Assembly: GCA_963969285.1 (NCBI GenBank)
Contig: OZ017739.1
Span: forward strand, 345,354,219-345,418,218
Direction of reading: 5' to 3'
Source of the DNA: Odontomyia ornata
Lineage: Eukaryota > Arthropoda > Insecta > Diptera > Stratiomyidae
DNA: 64,000 bases
The notes beneath the pieces were generated by a model. The model saw nothing but the letters and a program-made list of their open reading frames with translations. It had not been told where the DNA came from and searched no databases. Of the stretch, positions 1-10,882 are shown piece by piece. Both the position numbers and the translations under genes were made by a program. The first letter of the stretch is position 1, and each line of letters opens with the position of its first letter.

Positions 1-227
1 GTTGGGAAAAAATAACTCAAAATTATTCAATCTTCGCATTTAAACCAGCTACTATTTTGTTTTACGATTACTGATACCACTAGCTGTACCGATTCTCAAA
101 GATATACATGACACCTATCATTCCTGAAATTTTCATGCAAATCCTAGCAAGACTGTAGTCTCTGAGTCGGTAAAAAGCGCATGTTGTTCCATAGCCATAT
201 GTTGCCATAGTCAGGGTTTGAAAGCAC

Positions 228-480
228 GAGCAATTGGGAGCAAAGTAGGCTTCCAAGTGCTTTGCTTTGCTCTGATTTAAAATGCTCTCAATAAATATTG
301 CTCGCATTTGCTCTTGCTCTGCGTACCAAGAAGCTCTCAGATTCGCTTTGCTCTGAAAGTATTCATCGCAAATTCGCTTTTGTCTTTTCGCTCTGGAAAT
401 TATGACTCGTAAACCTTTTGCTTTGCTCGTAAATTTGCTTACTTTTCCTTTTTACTTTGCTCTCAAACATATTGAAATCT
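228..480. repeat. Left subterminal repeat cluster of hAT element
   Basis: About ten short copies of motifs around GCTTTGCTCT and TTGCTCT lie in roughly 250 bases just inside the left end. The mirror-image cluster lies inside the right end. In hAT elements such subterminal motifs are transposase binding sites; that role is inferred here. Confidence 0.75.
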
Positions 481-1599
481 GGAATGATCATGCTCGCATC
501 AAATGCACTGATTTACTCTTGCGTGTGCTGTCGTGCAGTGCATGAGCTAGTTATTCATTGCGCAATTATGAAATCGCCTTAATTTCCAGGTTTATTTTTC
601 GTAGAAATTATATAGTAGGTAGTAAATAAGTGGATTTTTTATATTGTTAAGGAGAATAACTCTCTACTTAGGGGTGCAAAAAATAAAAAGTTATTTAGCG
701 GAGTAGTCCTATTTTAAAGGGAAGAAAAGTTTCAATGTCATTCTGAGAGAGAAATTGATCAGGTAAATATTTTATTTTCCAAATTTATCAATTCCTTAAG
801 ACCTGTTCCTTTGACGATTGTCCCGATTGCGACGCTATTCTTTTGTCACTAGGTGATGACCCAAACATACGTATGTAAACATTGAAAATCCGTTCAAAAA
901 TGTTTAGTATAATATATAGTGATTACTTTTGCCGAGATATTTGGTATAATCTAATATATAGTGTTTTCATTTGTTTCACGGAGATGATAACTGAAATCCA
1001 GGCAGTATTCTGATTTGGCTCAGGAATATTTGCTCACGCGGAACTGATACTTACGATTATTTTTCCTCTGAAAATGAAAAAAAACTTCAAAAACTATTTG
1101 CTCATGTATTTTTCATTGTAATTCTTATTTGAAGTTTAGATTTGCTCCATACGAAGTTCTCCCTGGTTTCTAATTTTTTATCTCTATTTAATATATTTTC
1201 TTCTTACCGAATTTTTGCTCATTTGCAATGACATGCAAGTTGCTAAAGAGGAAAATGCGTAAAGTAGTGAAGAAAAGATGGAACTTTGTATGTGGGAAAG
1301 TGGAAACTTCAGATGAATAGTGCAACAGTACAAAAAAATAGTCGAATTTTCCATATTTGTAGGGAAGCTATTGTATTTAACCAGTTGTAGGTGAAAAACT
1401 TCGCCAAAAATCAGTCGAAATCCATTTAAAGCTTGCGTAAAATTGAATTATTTTAATTTTCAAACTGAGAGGTGTTACTCTTACAACTTTGCATTAAATA
1501 AAAAAAAATGTATTGCAGTTAGTTACAAAAACAAAAAACAAAACAGAAAAAATAGAATATATCTTATATCGAAATAAATTTTAATTTTTATTTACAGTC

Positions 1600-3566
1600 A
1601 TGCGCGTGAAAAAAACTGCAATCTTGGAATACTTCGATGAATTTGCAGACAAGGTAGCAAAGTGCAAGAAATATGGAATTTGCATGAAGACTGAGCGAAG
1701 CAATAACTTGAGAAGATATCTCGAAAAAATCCATGCTATCGTTTTCACGTAAGAAAATCGTGCACACTCCTCGAATGTGGTAGCGTCTTCATCTTCTTCT
1801 ATTCTGAAAAAGGTTCCGTCCAAGAAAGACTTTGTCAAAGTGAATATTTCTAAAAAAGACTTATTTAAATCATATATTGGTTTAGTTACTGAAAATAATA
1901 TTCCATTTCATGTCTTAAACTCCGCTAACTTTCGGTCAATATTCGATCCGATTTGTGGTGGCTTAAGTGCTATTCATGGGAAAAAATTCCGTTTAAATGC
2001 AACAAACTGAAAATCAAATGTAGCATTAGTAGCACAAAAAATAAGGGACATTATGAAATGTGAAATGAAGCATAAGCCATTGTCACTCAAAATTGACAGT
2101 GCAAGTAGATTGTCTCGAACTATTTTTGGAATAAATGTCCAATTTATAGAAAATGACAAAGTCAATTCAAGGCTTTTAGGCATGGTTGAGCTGAAAGGTG
2201 CAACGGCGTCCACATCCAAAAAGCTCGCTGCCAAAATTTTGGATGTTTGAAACCAATATGACATATCAATTCAACAAATTATATCCATAACATCAGATAA
2301 TGCAGCTAACATGATAAAAGCTGCAAAGCTTTTATCAGATCTTCCCATCACAGGGGTTGAACATGACGCAGAAGATATAAATGAGAATTATCTGAAAAAT
2401 ATCAATAATTTTGAATTGTTTGATGAATCTTTTATAAAAATTAATTCACTGCAACATTGCCGGTGTGCGGCTCATACGTGTCAGCTTTGTGCGCTTGATT
2501 TAACCAAAGAAAATACTGTCAAGAATTTCTTACTTCAGTGCAAAAATTTGACGAAATATATAAGGAAGTCATCCAATGGTTTTAGAGAGCTCTTCGAATT
2601 AAAAAATCTTCGAGTGCCAGGATCGGACTGTGCTACAAGATGGGGATCTACGTATAAGATGTTAGAAGCTCTCAAAAATGCAGGAAGTGTTTTAGAAAAT
2701 CTTGAGAGTGTCAGTGTCACCAATAAATCCGATGACGAAAATTTCGAAATAAATCTACCTTTATGGAGTTTTATTGATGCTTATGTAAAGGTTTGTGCTC
2801 CGCTGTACAAGATTATTGTAAAATTTCAAGAAGAGAATTTGAACTACGGAGAATTCTATGCTTGTTGGCTCAAATGCAAGCTGATAACTAGGAAAGTAGT
2901 TGAGAAAAAACGCCGATGAATATATTTTCAAATGTATTGGAGAGAAACTTTTCGATTCTATCGAAATTCGAGAAAACAAATTACTAAATAATGAAGCATT
3001 TAACGCGTGTTTATTTCTCGATCTCAGGTTTCATCACTTATTATACGCTGAAAAGCGACAGGAGGCCAACATTTTTTTATTGAAGCTGTGGACACAACTG
3101 CGAAGCATAAACCCTGAGCTATGCAAAATGAATGATTCAAACGATAGCAGCGAAAAAGAAAATTTGCTTGTTATAGATGACGATGATGAAAATAATATCC
3201 TCAATAATTTTCCACAACAAGGAGTTGAAAATACTTCACAAAAAGAAATGGACTTGCAAACGAAGTTGGGAAAATTTTCGCCAATATTTTCGGGAGCAGA
3301 TGTAGATGTCTTAGAATACTGGAAAACGTGAAAACATTGTGATCGAGAGTTGTATACGTTAGCAATGACATGTTTTGCTATACCTCCAACTCAAGTGTCA
3401 GTAGAAAGAGCATTTTCAGCTCAAACTAATCCTTTCCGATCTTAGAGTGCAACTAAAGCCAGATCTTCTTCAGGACATTTTAAAAGTCAAACTGAATAAA
3501 AACTTCATGGACGAAGCAGTGAGCTCTTTATCATTATTTGAGGAAGATGATGAACATTTTGAATAG
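1600..3566 (+). pseudogene. hAT transposase, BED finger to dimerisation domain, broken
   Basis: This is a DNA-cutting transposase remnant. From the N-terminus there is a degenerate BED-type zinc finger (about 1600-1740), an RNase H-like core with SDNAANM (about 2295), CAAHTCQLC (about 2465) and TRWGSTYKML (about 2638), and a C-terminal hAT dimerisation region with SVERAFSA (about 3400). In-frame stops occur near 1750, 2008, 2248 and 3329, and the frame changes near 2900 and 3420. The gene cannot make a full protein. Coding limits are taken from the BED start codon and a TAG at the end of an acidic tail. It sits centrally in the element, as expected. Family assignment is firm; the subfamily is not determined. 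Confidence 0.88.
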
Positions 3567-3839
3567 TTTGTAGTATTTTTAATCTTTATTCAGATATAGA
3601 AAACTCTTAAAAGCACATACAATTTAGATAAGAATGTCTTTTATGTTTATATTTGTTACATTTTAAACTTGTAATATAACTTGTTTTTTTTTTTGAAAAT
3701 ACATAACATTTTTTCCCACTGAGCATCGTATTTTCCCTTTTCAATATAACCCAGCTTACCTGCACAAAGAATGTAGTTTGTACCATCCGATTAAAGCGTT
3801 TAGTAGGGAAAATTCCCTTTTTTAAATTATTTACGTTAG

Positions 3840-4092
3840 CTTGACAGCATTTGAGAGCAAAGCAAAGTATTCTAAGCAATCGAGAGCAATTCCTCAAAGA
3901 CTCACATTGCTCTTGCTCTACAAGGAAGCAATTCCAAATACTCTCAAAACAATTCGGAGCAATTTGAAGCCCAGATTTGTTGCTCATTGACTCAATAAGA
4001 GCAAAGCAAAGCATAACAGTCTGCTCTCAATTTGGTTAGAGCAAAGCAAAGCAAAGAGCAATAGGAGCCAAATTGCTGGAGCAATTTAAACC
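3840..4092. repeat. Right subterminal repeat cluster of hAT element
   Basis: Repeated GAGCAAAGCAAAG and GAGCAAT motifs fill the last 250 bases of the element. They are the reverse complements of the left-end TTGCTCT and GCTTTGCTC motifs. The symmetry about the transposase gene supports assigning them to the same element. Confidence 0.75.
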
Positions 4093-4377
4093 CTGGCCAT
4101 AGTAATAATTGAGCGCATATTGTTCCATGGTAATACAGGAAAATTCAAACCGCTATAACTTCGCTAAATATGATTCAATATTTATGAAAGGATAGATCAA
4201 GCTTATAAATAGACATCTACGTACTGAATTTCATTGAATTTAAGGGTACCGTAAGATTTTATTCAAGAAAACATAAAGTCGATAAATCATACTATTACTA
4301 ACAAAGTTGAGTGAATTGCGACTTCTAACGTATTTGTTGTTGTTGTACTTTACCAAGGCCTACATTCCTGATTTTTT

Positions 4378-4408
4378 AGGGTTTTGTAAAATAATTTTAC
4401 AAAACCCT
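4378..4408. repeat. Perfect palindrome at arm junction
   Basis: Two 15-base arms, each containing GGGTTTTGTAAAA or its complement, flank a single central base. The palindrome lies where arm A meets arm B. The same half-site (AGGGTTTTGTAAAA) occurs at the far end of arm B' (about 6150-6165, inverted) and at 54886-54899. It is probably the terminal sequence of the repeat unit, meeting head to head with another copy here. Confidence 0.75.
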
Positions 4409-4770
4409 ACTAGTTTCGCGACCAGCCTGTCCGTCCGTCCGTCCGTCCGTGTGTCACAGCAGTTTTTCTCGGAAACTACTTAAGCTAGAAACATCAAATT
4501 TTGAGTGTAGGTGTTCAAAGTTCAACTACAAAAAAATTTTATAAGGTATTTAAAGGGGGTCTCCCCATATAGGAGAGTGACCCACCGAAAAAAAAAAATT
4601 TCATTGAAGGTATCCGATATGGGTATCAATTGAAAGGTCTTGATGAGAACTTTTCAAAACAGGTCTTAGTTTGGCAAAGTTTGCTTCGAGGGGCGCACAG
4701 GGAGGGGAAATACACGAAAAATTTGTGTCCCCCCCTTCGCGATCAGACACCTGTGATCCGAAAAATTTGA
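4394..4770 (+). repeat. Arm B of foldback complex, with GTCC microsatellite
   Basis: Arm B includes a short run of GTCC units (about 4430-4450), then a body that pairs with 5777-6165 in inverted order. The pairing extends almost end to end with scattered mismatches and small indels. There is no coding frame of note. Confidence 0.78.
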
Positions 4771-5195
4771 AAAAAATCAGGAATGTAGGCCTTGGTGAGT
4801 ACAACAACAACAAATACGTGAGAAGTCGCAATTCACTCAACTTTGTTAGTAATAGTATGATTTATCGATTTTATGTTTTTTTGAATCAAATCTTAACGGT
4901 ACCCTTAAATTCAATGAAATTCAGTACGTCGATGTCTATTTGTAAGATTGATCTATCCTGAAAGTTTCATATAGATATTTAGCAAAATTATCGCGGTTTG
5001 AATTTTCCTGTATTACTATGGAACAATATGCGCTGCATTTATTACTATGGCAACATATGGCTATGGAACAACATGCGCTTTTTACCGACTCATCTTTGAG
5101 AATCGGTTCAGCTAGTGGTATTAGTAATTGTAACACAAAATAGTGGCTGTTTTAAATGCGAAGATTGAATAATTTTGACTTATTTTGCCCCAACT
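4771..5195 (+). repeat. Arm A' of foldback complex
   Basis: It is the reverse complement of 4377 back to 1, once the nested hAT element is removed. Compared with the left arm and with the copy at about 54893, it lacks roughly 60 bases near 5090. The window begins within this repeat, so the true outer end of arm A is unseen. Confidence 0.82.
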
Positions 5196-5776
5196 TCAGC
5201 GTTTAAGGTGCATGCTTTGAACACATGATTCAATTTAATGAATGAATGAAGATGAGTACCTACAATGAATGCCCATAGGTGAGACAAGTCAAGAAGGCGG
5301 GAGAGAGCTCCTAGCAAAAGGGCTTTGTAACCATTCTAGGATTCGAAAAATTGGCCATTAATCGATGATAACAGTACAGGAGAGTGGCCCCTGAAAAAAA
5401 AATTCATCAAACGTAGCCGATATGAGTATGAAATAAAAGTTTTCATGGAAGCTTTTCAAAACAGTTGTTAAACTGTCAGTTTTTGCTTCAGTGGGGGCAC
5501 AGGGGGGAAATACATGAAAAATGTGTTTCCTCCGTCGCGAATGGACATCTGAAATAATTATCAAGGGAGATATTTATGAGTATAACAATACCAAAAACCT
5601 CAGAAGTCGAAATTCGTTCAAGTTTGTTAATAATAGTATGATCTTCGTATTTCATATTTTCTCCAATAAAATCGTCTTTGACATGTTTCTTGATTTGCTT
5701 CGATCTGGTGACTGTATTTTGTAAATTGAATACAAAACCCTTCTGACATGAGCGTAGGTCTGTTTACCCAACTTGT

Positions 5777-6165
5777 TTTTCAGATTTTTCGGATCACAGG
5801 TGTCCAATCGCGAGGGGGGGTACACAAATTTTTCGTGTATTTTCACTCCCTGTGCACCCTCGAAGCAAATTTTGCCAAACTAAGACCTGTTTTGAAAAGT
5901 TCTCATCAAGACCTTTCATTTGATACCCATATCGGCTACCTTCAATGTAATTTTTTTTTGGGGGGTCACTCTCCTATATGGGGAGACCCCCCTTAAATAC
6001 CTTATAAAAATTTTTTGTAGTTGAATTTTGAAGAGATCACCACTTAACACCTACACACAAAATTTGATGTTTCTAGCTTAAGTAGTTTCCGAAAAAAACT
6101 GCTGTGGCACACGAACGGACGGACAGACAGACTGGTCGCGAAACTAGTAATTTTACAAAACCCTA
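5777..6165 (-). repeat. Arm B' of foldback complex
   Basis: It is the inverted partner of 4394-4770, ending in the TACAAAACCCT-type terminus. It borders the truncated piggyBac sequence that starts about 20 bases later, so the foldback complex may have inserted into that piggyBac element. Confidence 0.78.
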
Positions 6166-6184
6166 AAAAATTAGCCATAATACT

Positions 6185-6609
6185 TATAACACATTGGCTT
6201 GAAGAACGAAAAAAAATGGCTAACTTTACACACTAATATCCGTCAAATCATATGTGGGATCTTGAAAACCCCAGATGCTTCTGAATTTTTACCAACTACT
6301 CTTTCGAAACGGAGGCGGTCCAGCTTTTACCCGTACGCAAAGGACCGCAAAAGTAAAACTTTTTGCAAAAAGTGCAAAATACCTCTCTGTGGTGAGCATC
6401 AGATAAAAAAATAAAATAGATGTATAAACTAGATAATATAAGACAAATTTATCAATTTTCTATGTTGTATTAACTCAAAGAATAGTAAAAATAAAGCATT
6501 ATAAGTGAGATTGTTCTTTTATTTACTAGAATATCTCTAATTAAATATATGGGTGCTCTAGCACCCTGGGTAGAAAAAGTCCACTCTGTATATGGGTAGG
6601 GTAATAGGG
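6185..6609 (+). mobile_element. Right end of a piggyBac-type element, 5'-truncated
   Basis: The fragment holds the C-terminal end of a piggyBac-like transposase, a 3' non-coding stretch with a GGGTGCTCTAGCACCC hairpin (about 6551-6566), and a terminus ending in GGG directly followed by TTAA at 6610-6613. TTAA is the obligatory piggyBac target. The left part of the element is absent; the foldback complex borders it. This family differs from the other two piggyBac elements in the window. Confidence 0.75.
6199..6414 (+). pseudogene. piggyBac-like transposase C-terminus
   Basis: This 71-residue frame carries a basic KRRRSS stretch followed by the cysteine/histidine pattern FCKKCKIPLCGEH, which matches the cysteine-rich C-terminal domain of piggyBac transposases that binds the element ends. 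No catalytic region remains because the upstream sequence is missing. The position, about 200 bases before a TTAA-flanked end, agrees with this reading. The N-terminal part (about 30 residues) is weakly conserved. It cannot be functional alone. Confidence 0.7.
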
Positions 6610-6613
6610 TTAA

Positions 6614-9117
6614 ATCATTTTTAACATTTCGATATGTTTCCGATTTTTTTTAAGAGGGAGGATAGTTCAATTATTGTTACAGAAGTTATACGGCAGATTT
6701 TTCTGCAAAAATTAGTAAGTCCCTCCCCAAATGACAACTCAAAATAGATCCTCCCTGAACTAATTGTAGAGCAGTTGATAAAACTTGTTTTTCACATTTT
6801 TATGAATTGATTTATCATGCCCTTAACCAAAGCATTCGGGGTGGGTCGGTGTTTTTGCACGCAAGTGTATTTTTTTACTAAAAATTTTAAGCAATCCCAT
6901 TCAAATAACCATGTTTCCAAATACAATGAATTTTCAGCAGAAAATGTACCAGTTTGCATTGTACTTAATTCAATTCAGACGATCTTAATTGGCTTAAGAT
7001 TGCTCATAATCGCTATAATTTTACTTGATCATTTCTCTGCACATCAAAACTTTTTCTACTCTAAAACGAAATATTTGCATCGTGCGTTTGAAATTAAGTT
7101 AGCGTGTTTACATGTACTTACAATTTTATTAAAGATAATTTCACTAATTATCGAAATTATAATTTTCGCAAATCCACTTACCTGAAAAGAGTACAGAAAA
7201 AATTTATTAGTAATGAATCATTTGTCTTCACTTTGGTGTTTAACAGATTATAATTTTAAAAATTAAACAATGATTGTATAGATTTGAAATAATTAAGGTG
7301 GAAATCTTTAATATTGAATAGTTAAAACTTCGAAACGAAATATTAAAAATAAATGGAATCTTGCTCTGCATTTCTCAACCCAACTAAATACTCAAATATT
7401 TGTTTCGAGTTCTACATTTTCTTGGATAAAACCACATGCGTTAAAGTTACTTCATTTTCAATGTTATGACACTAAATGGTTATTCCTCATACACAATCCA
7501 TTCATTTTTGCCTTACATTCGAATTATGAAAACAGTTTATTTTTGATTACGAGTGTATTAACCGATCTAATATTTATCAAATAAAAATATAAAAAATCAG
7601 CTTTGGCATACATTACTGTAGCAAATATATCTTACATCAGAAAATGATTTAGCGAAACGTATAGAATTACCACGCATTTATTTTGTTCAATTTAACAGGA
7701 AAATTAGCACAAAACATAGGAACTGAATTAATAGGAAGTTATACTCATAAGTTGTAATGCATTTTATATGTATGCTTATCTATTTCGTCCACATATGAAG
7801 ATATGTAATGATGAATGTATTTCCCAAACTAAGTACTTCAGGCGAAAATGAAAGGCTCCACTAATAAAAACCGCCGACCTCGTATAATAGATAATATGAG
7901 CCATAAAAACATCGATAGGCACATAATATATGTAACGGGGGAACCAATATTCCATCAAAAGTATATTTCCACCTGCAGGTGCCCACCCAAATAACACCAC
8001 TTTCACTGAAATTCGCGTAAACGCATACAATACATAATTTCCCCGGCTTAATAGAAGCAAAAACCACACACCAAACAGTTGGAAAAATTTTTGTCTTTCA
8101 GATTTAACCAACCAAAAAAACTTCATTAATCTTTGCAATTATAATTGTTGCCTCCGTCGCCTTATCCTTCCAGCAATTTAGCTTAATTACGGCGGCTAAG
8201 TGATGAAAGGTCATGCTTGGATTCATTAGATAGAGATTAAGGCTGCTAACATACATGGATAAATACCAGTACTCGAGGCTATCGATTGTTTTAAGTTATG
8301 CCACACTAAATCCAGCCAACCGTCACGTTTGATTCGATCGATTAATTTAATTTAACCGCGCGCATAAGAAACACTTTCTCTAAGGAAGCACTAAACTATT
8401 ATTAAAAGTTAGAAAAGTGCAAGTAAGCATGATACAATATAAAATGTGATATTCAGATTGCATGCAGAGGAAACAAAAAAAAAAACAAGGTTTGACTAAT
8501 AATTGTGTCGATATTTCCATACACGGTTAATCAAATATTATAGATGGAAGCGGAAAAAAAATAAATAAAATTTGAGGAAGAAAAATTGATAATTTGCAAA
8601 ATTTGGTGATTTGAATTTCTAATTATGGAAATAAATCAGCTTTTAGTGTTGACTGAAAAAATAATATTTGGGATGTGTCTCGTGCAACAGATTTAAATAT
8701 TTGCAATCATAATCAAAGCGATTAGGAGAGAATCATGACGAGGAATAATGGTTAAAAAACAAGAACGAGCAGGTTAACTTTCGCTTTCAGGCGAATCCAT
8801 TTAGGAAATTGAAATTTGATATGCAGATAAATGCATTTTAAAGCAAAGCTTACGGGAAGTTAAGAAAAGTCTGTCAAAAATAAGATGTTTAGCATAAATA
8901 GTTAATTTATGCGGAGAGAAACACGGTTAATGAAGTCATTTATTTCAATATGAATGCATGTGCGTAAGCAAGGCGGATACTTTATGTGGAAATTTCGAAT
9001 AGTTTCTAAGCCTGGCAGTAGTAAGAAAGATGAATCATCATATGTAGGGCGACGTTACATGTTGAACTTCAGCCTTCCGTTGTAGTCGACTTTAATAATA
9101 ACGCGTAGCATGCGTAA
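6614..9117. other. AT-rich stretch, no assigned gene
   Basis: I recognise nothing here. Two longer frames exist: 6817-7185 (plus, 122 codons, hydrophobic and Ile/Leu rich) and 7776-8138 (minus, 120 codons, aromatic rich, with a locally higher GC content). Neither shows a family motif, and both may be chance frames. The minus-strand frame would be the better candidate if an exon were present. Confidence 0.4.
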
Positions 9118-9446
9118 GGGTTCGGCCACATTGCGATTTTCCTGTCGTAACCAGCGATTTTTAGACGCAAATACGAACACACTACGACAAGATTTGCAAA
9201 GGAACTTCAGGCATGCGCAGAACTAATATGCTCATTTGAAGGTATGTCTTTGCCAGGAACACATGCGCCAACTCATTTGTGCGCTATGGAAGAAACTTCC
9301 GTGCACGTCACCGTCAAATGTCCAAATGATGTGCGCCTGCGCGAGTTTCACAAAAACTACCTACTGAACTGGTTTTAGGAGAAATCGCAAATTCCTGCGA
9401 CTGCCGACCTGGACAAAATTGTCGAAAATCGCAGTGTGCGGGCTCC
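9118..9446. mobile_element. Possible MITE with 15-bp inverted ends
   Basis: CACATTGCGATTTTC at 9127-9141 is matched, with one mismatch, by the reverse complement of 9424-9438. Around 280 bases without coding capacity lie between them. Flanking GC-rich bases also partly match. I did not find a clean target duplication, so the superfamily is open. Confidence 0.45.
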
Positions 9447-10593
9447 CATTTAACCATGTGTAACTTGCGACAGAAGTGCGGCTAAATAGTCGTAGTCTGA
9501 TGCATCCCTAACGCTTTGACTTGGCTCGAACTGCCGCCGTAACCATTAATTGAACACTCCAACTTGGAATCATCAATCTGCTCTGTAGTGAATTTATTGA
9601 TGTTCTATAAAGTCCGTGAAGGACTGCAGCGATGGTCTGCTTCCCCGGCAGAAGAGGATGGAGGTATCTGCCGAGAATGCCCTCGTCTGGAGACGCGTGA
9701 ATGCGCTGGCAGGCTAGCATTGCGGTGTCGTGGGGCGGGTTCGTTTCCCCAGCATGAGGACTCACTACAAAACAATTTCGCATTCACGAATTGGTCGATA
9801 GCTCAAAAGGCGACCGAAGTCGCAAGAATTGTAGATAACCTCACCGAGGGAGATGTAACTTGTTACGAGAACAAGTGAAACCTGAAAAGAAAGGCGAACT
9901 TGGGGTGACCTTGTCGTTACCCAACGAAGTTCATGGCCCACAAATGAAAGAGGGGCAACCGGGTGGTGGTGGAGCCCCTTCATACCCACCCAACCGGAAT
10001 AAATCCATAGATAGCTTGTTGAAGTGGCCAGGTATTCCGCTTCTGAGTGGAAAACTCATACAACTTGAATTGTATGAACCTTCCCATCAGAAGGGGAGTA
10101 CCCCGATGACCAATTTATGTCATAGAATCATACAATTGGATTGCATAAATCTGTGCCATAAAAAGGCACTCCGCTTGGGCCACTCAACCCAAAACGTCAC
10201 CTGAAACAGAAAAAGGAATTAGTTTGTACCCGGTGGCTGGCTCATGTTTTGAGGTGGAAGCCTGCCACCGTACCGGGTCCGATACCCGGTTAAAAGTTGG
10301 AGAAAGGAAAGACCATCGGGTACCGTTTTACTCCATTCTTTTATTTTATAATGAAAAATAAATATACTGTCATGTACAATGATAATTCATCCGATCTCTA
10401 GTTTACTCTAATGGGCATGTAACACGTATGACGGCAAATGTATAAGAGAAAACAATTGTGGTGACGATTAAATTTTATGATTGAATTTTATATTAAAAAT
10501 GTTTCAATAATTTAGGTAGGTGATGATTAAATTTTATAATTAAATTTCATAAGAAAATGTTTCAATAATTTAGTCAACTTAAACGGTACTCAC
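9447..10593. other. Unassigned block, GC-richer 9560-10330
   Basis: The segment 9560-10330 is visibly richer in G and C than its surroundings and has modest open frames on both strands (for example 9564-9878 and 9860-10204, plus). No protein motif is recognisable. The composition suggests inserted DNA, perhaps the 5' part of a retroelement, but I cannot name it. Confidence 0.35.
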
Positions 10594-10882
10594 CTGCAGG
10601 TTCCGTCAAGCGCTCGATGGGTGCAGGCCAACATCCTCGATAATGATGTCTGAAACTTGCTAAAATTATCTCGAGCTCATGATATGATACAGAAAATAAT
10701 GTTGAGGGGTCACAAAAGCGTACGTTAATATCCGAAAAAAAAATCGAATGCAATTTCTTGATTTTATTTGTCAATTTTGATGTATCATATCTCGTGGTAT
10801 CATTGGCTGGAGAAAGCATCTCAAACGCTTCTATTAATCCTTTCTCTAAGCAATCATGCACGAGTAGTCGCGAAAAATGACG
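10594..10882 (-). CDS. Putative internal exon, unknown gene
   Basis: A minus-strand frame of about 96 codons is bounded by a consensus-like 5' splice site, CCTGCAG followed by GTGAGTACC (intron begins at 10593), and by TTCTAG just upstream of 10882, which can serve as a 3' splice site. The peptide includes DCLEKGLIEAFEML and SYHELEIILASFRHHYRGCW and looks like a real globular protein segment, but I do not recognise the family. There is no in-frame stop within the bounds, and a stop codon lies immediately before the proposed acceptor. No partner exon was found. It could be a fragment of a host gene or a decayed transposon exon. Confidence 0.4.

Larger units (their letters stand above)
212..4095 (+). 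mobile_element. hAT-superfamily DNA transposon (3.9 kb)
   Basis: The ends are short terminal inverted repeats: CAGGGTTTGAAA on the left, and CAGGGTTTAAATTG on the right when read inwards. They are flanked by a perfect 8-bp direct repeat GCCATAGT at 204-211 and 4096-4103, which is the target duplication length expected for hAT. The interior carries a broken hAT transposase on the plus strand and dense subterminal repeats at both ends. The element landed in arm A of the foldback complex: without it and one copy of the 8-mer, the arm is continuous and pairs with 4771-5195. It is thus younger than that arm. The perfect target duplication with a heavily mutated coding region suggests transposition in trans or decay after insertion. 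Confidence 0.93.
1..6169. repeat. Multi-armed inverted-repeat (foldback) complex
   Basis: Several long inverted arms are interleaved here. Arm A (1-4377 without the nested hAT element) reads as the reverse complement of A' (4771-5195). Arm B (4394-4770) is the reverse complement of B' (5777-6165). The block between A' and B' (about 5200-5775) holds a diverged direct relative of B. The order is therefore A, B, A', C, B'. The A'-C part recurs in the same orientation at 54880-55775, so this is a dispersed repeat family and not a single-locus rearrangement. No coding capacity of its own is visible. The left limit lies outside the window, so total size and target duplication are unknown. It may be a foldback-type DNA transposon or repeated nested insertions of one TIR element. 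Confidence 0.8.

Noticed and set aside
6817..7185. 122-codon hydrophobic plus-strand frame
   Set aside because: Composition follows the AT-rich background (Ile, Leu, Phe, Lys); no motif supports a gene.
7776..8138. 120-codon minus-strand frame rich in aromatic residues
   Set aside because: No family motif, no splice support and no repeat of it elsewhere; kept only as a remark in the stretch entry.
9560..10330. GC-richer block considered as rRNA or a 5' LINE region
   Set aside because: No conserved rRNA helices or LINE motifs recognised; left as unassigned.
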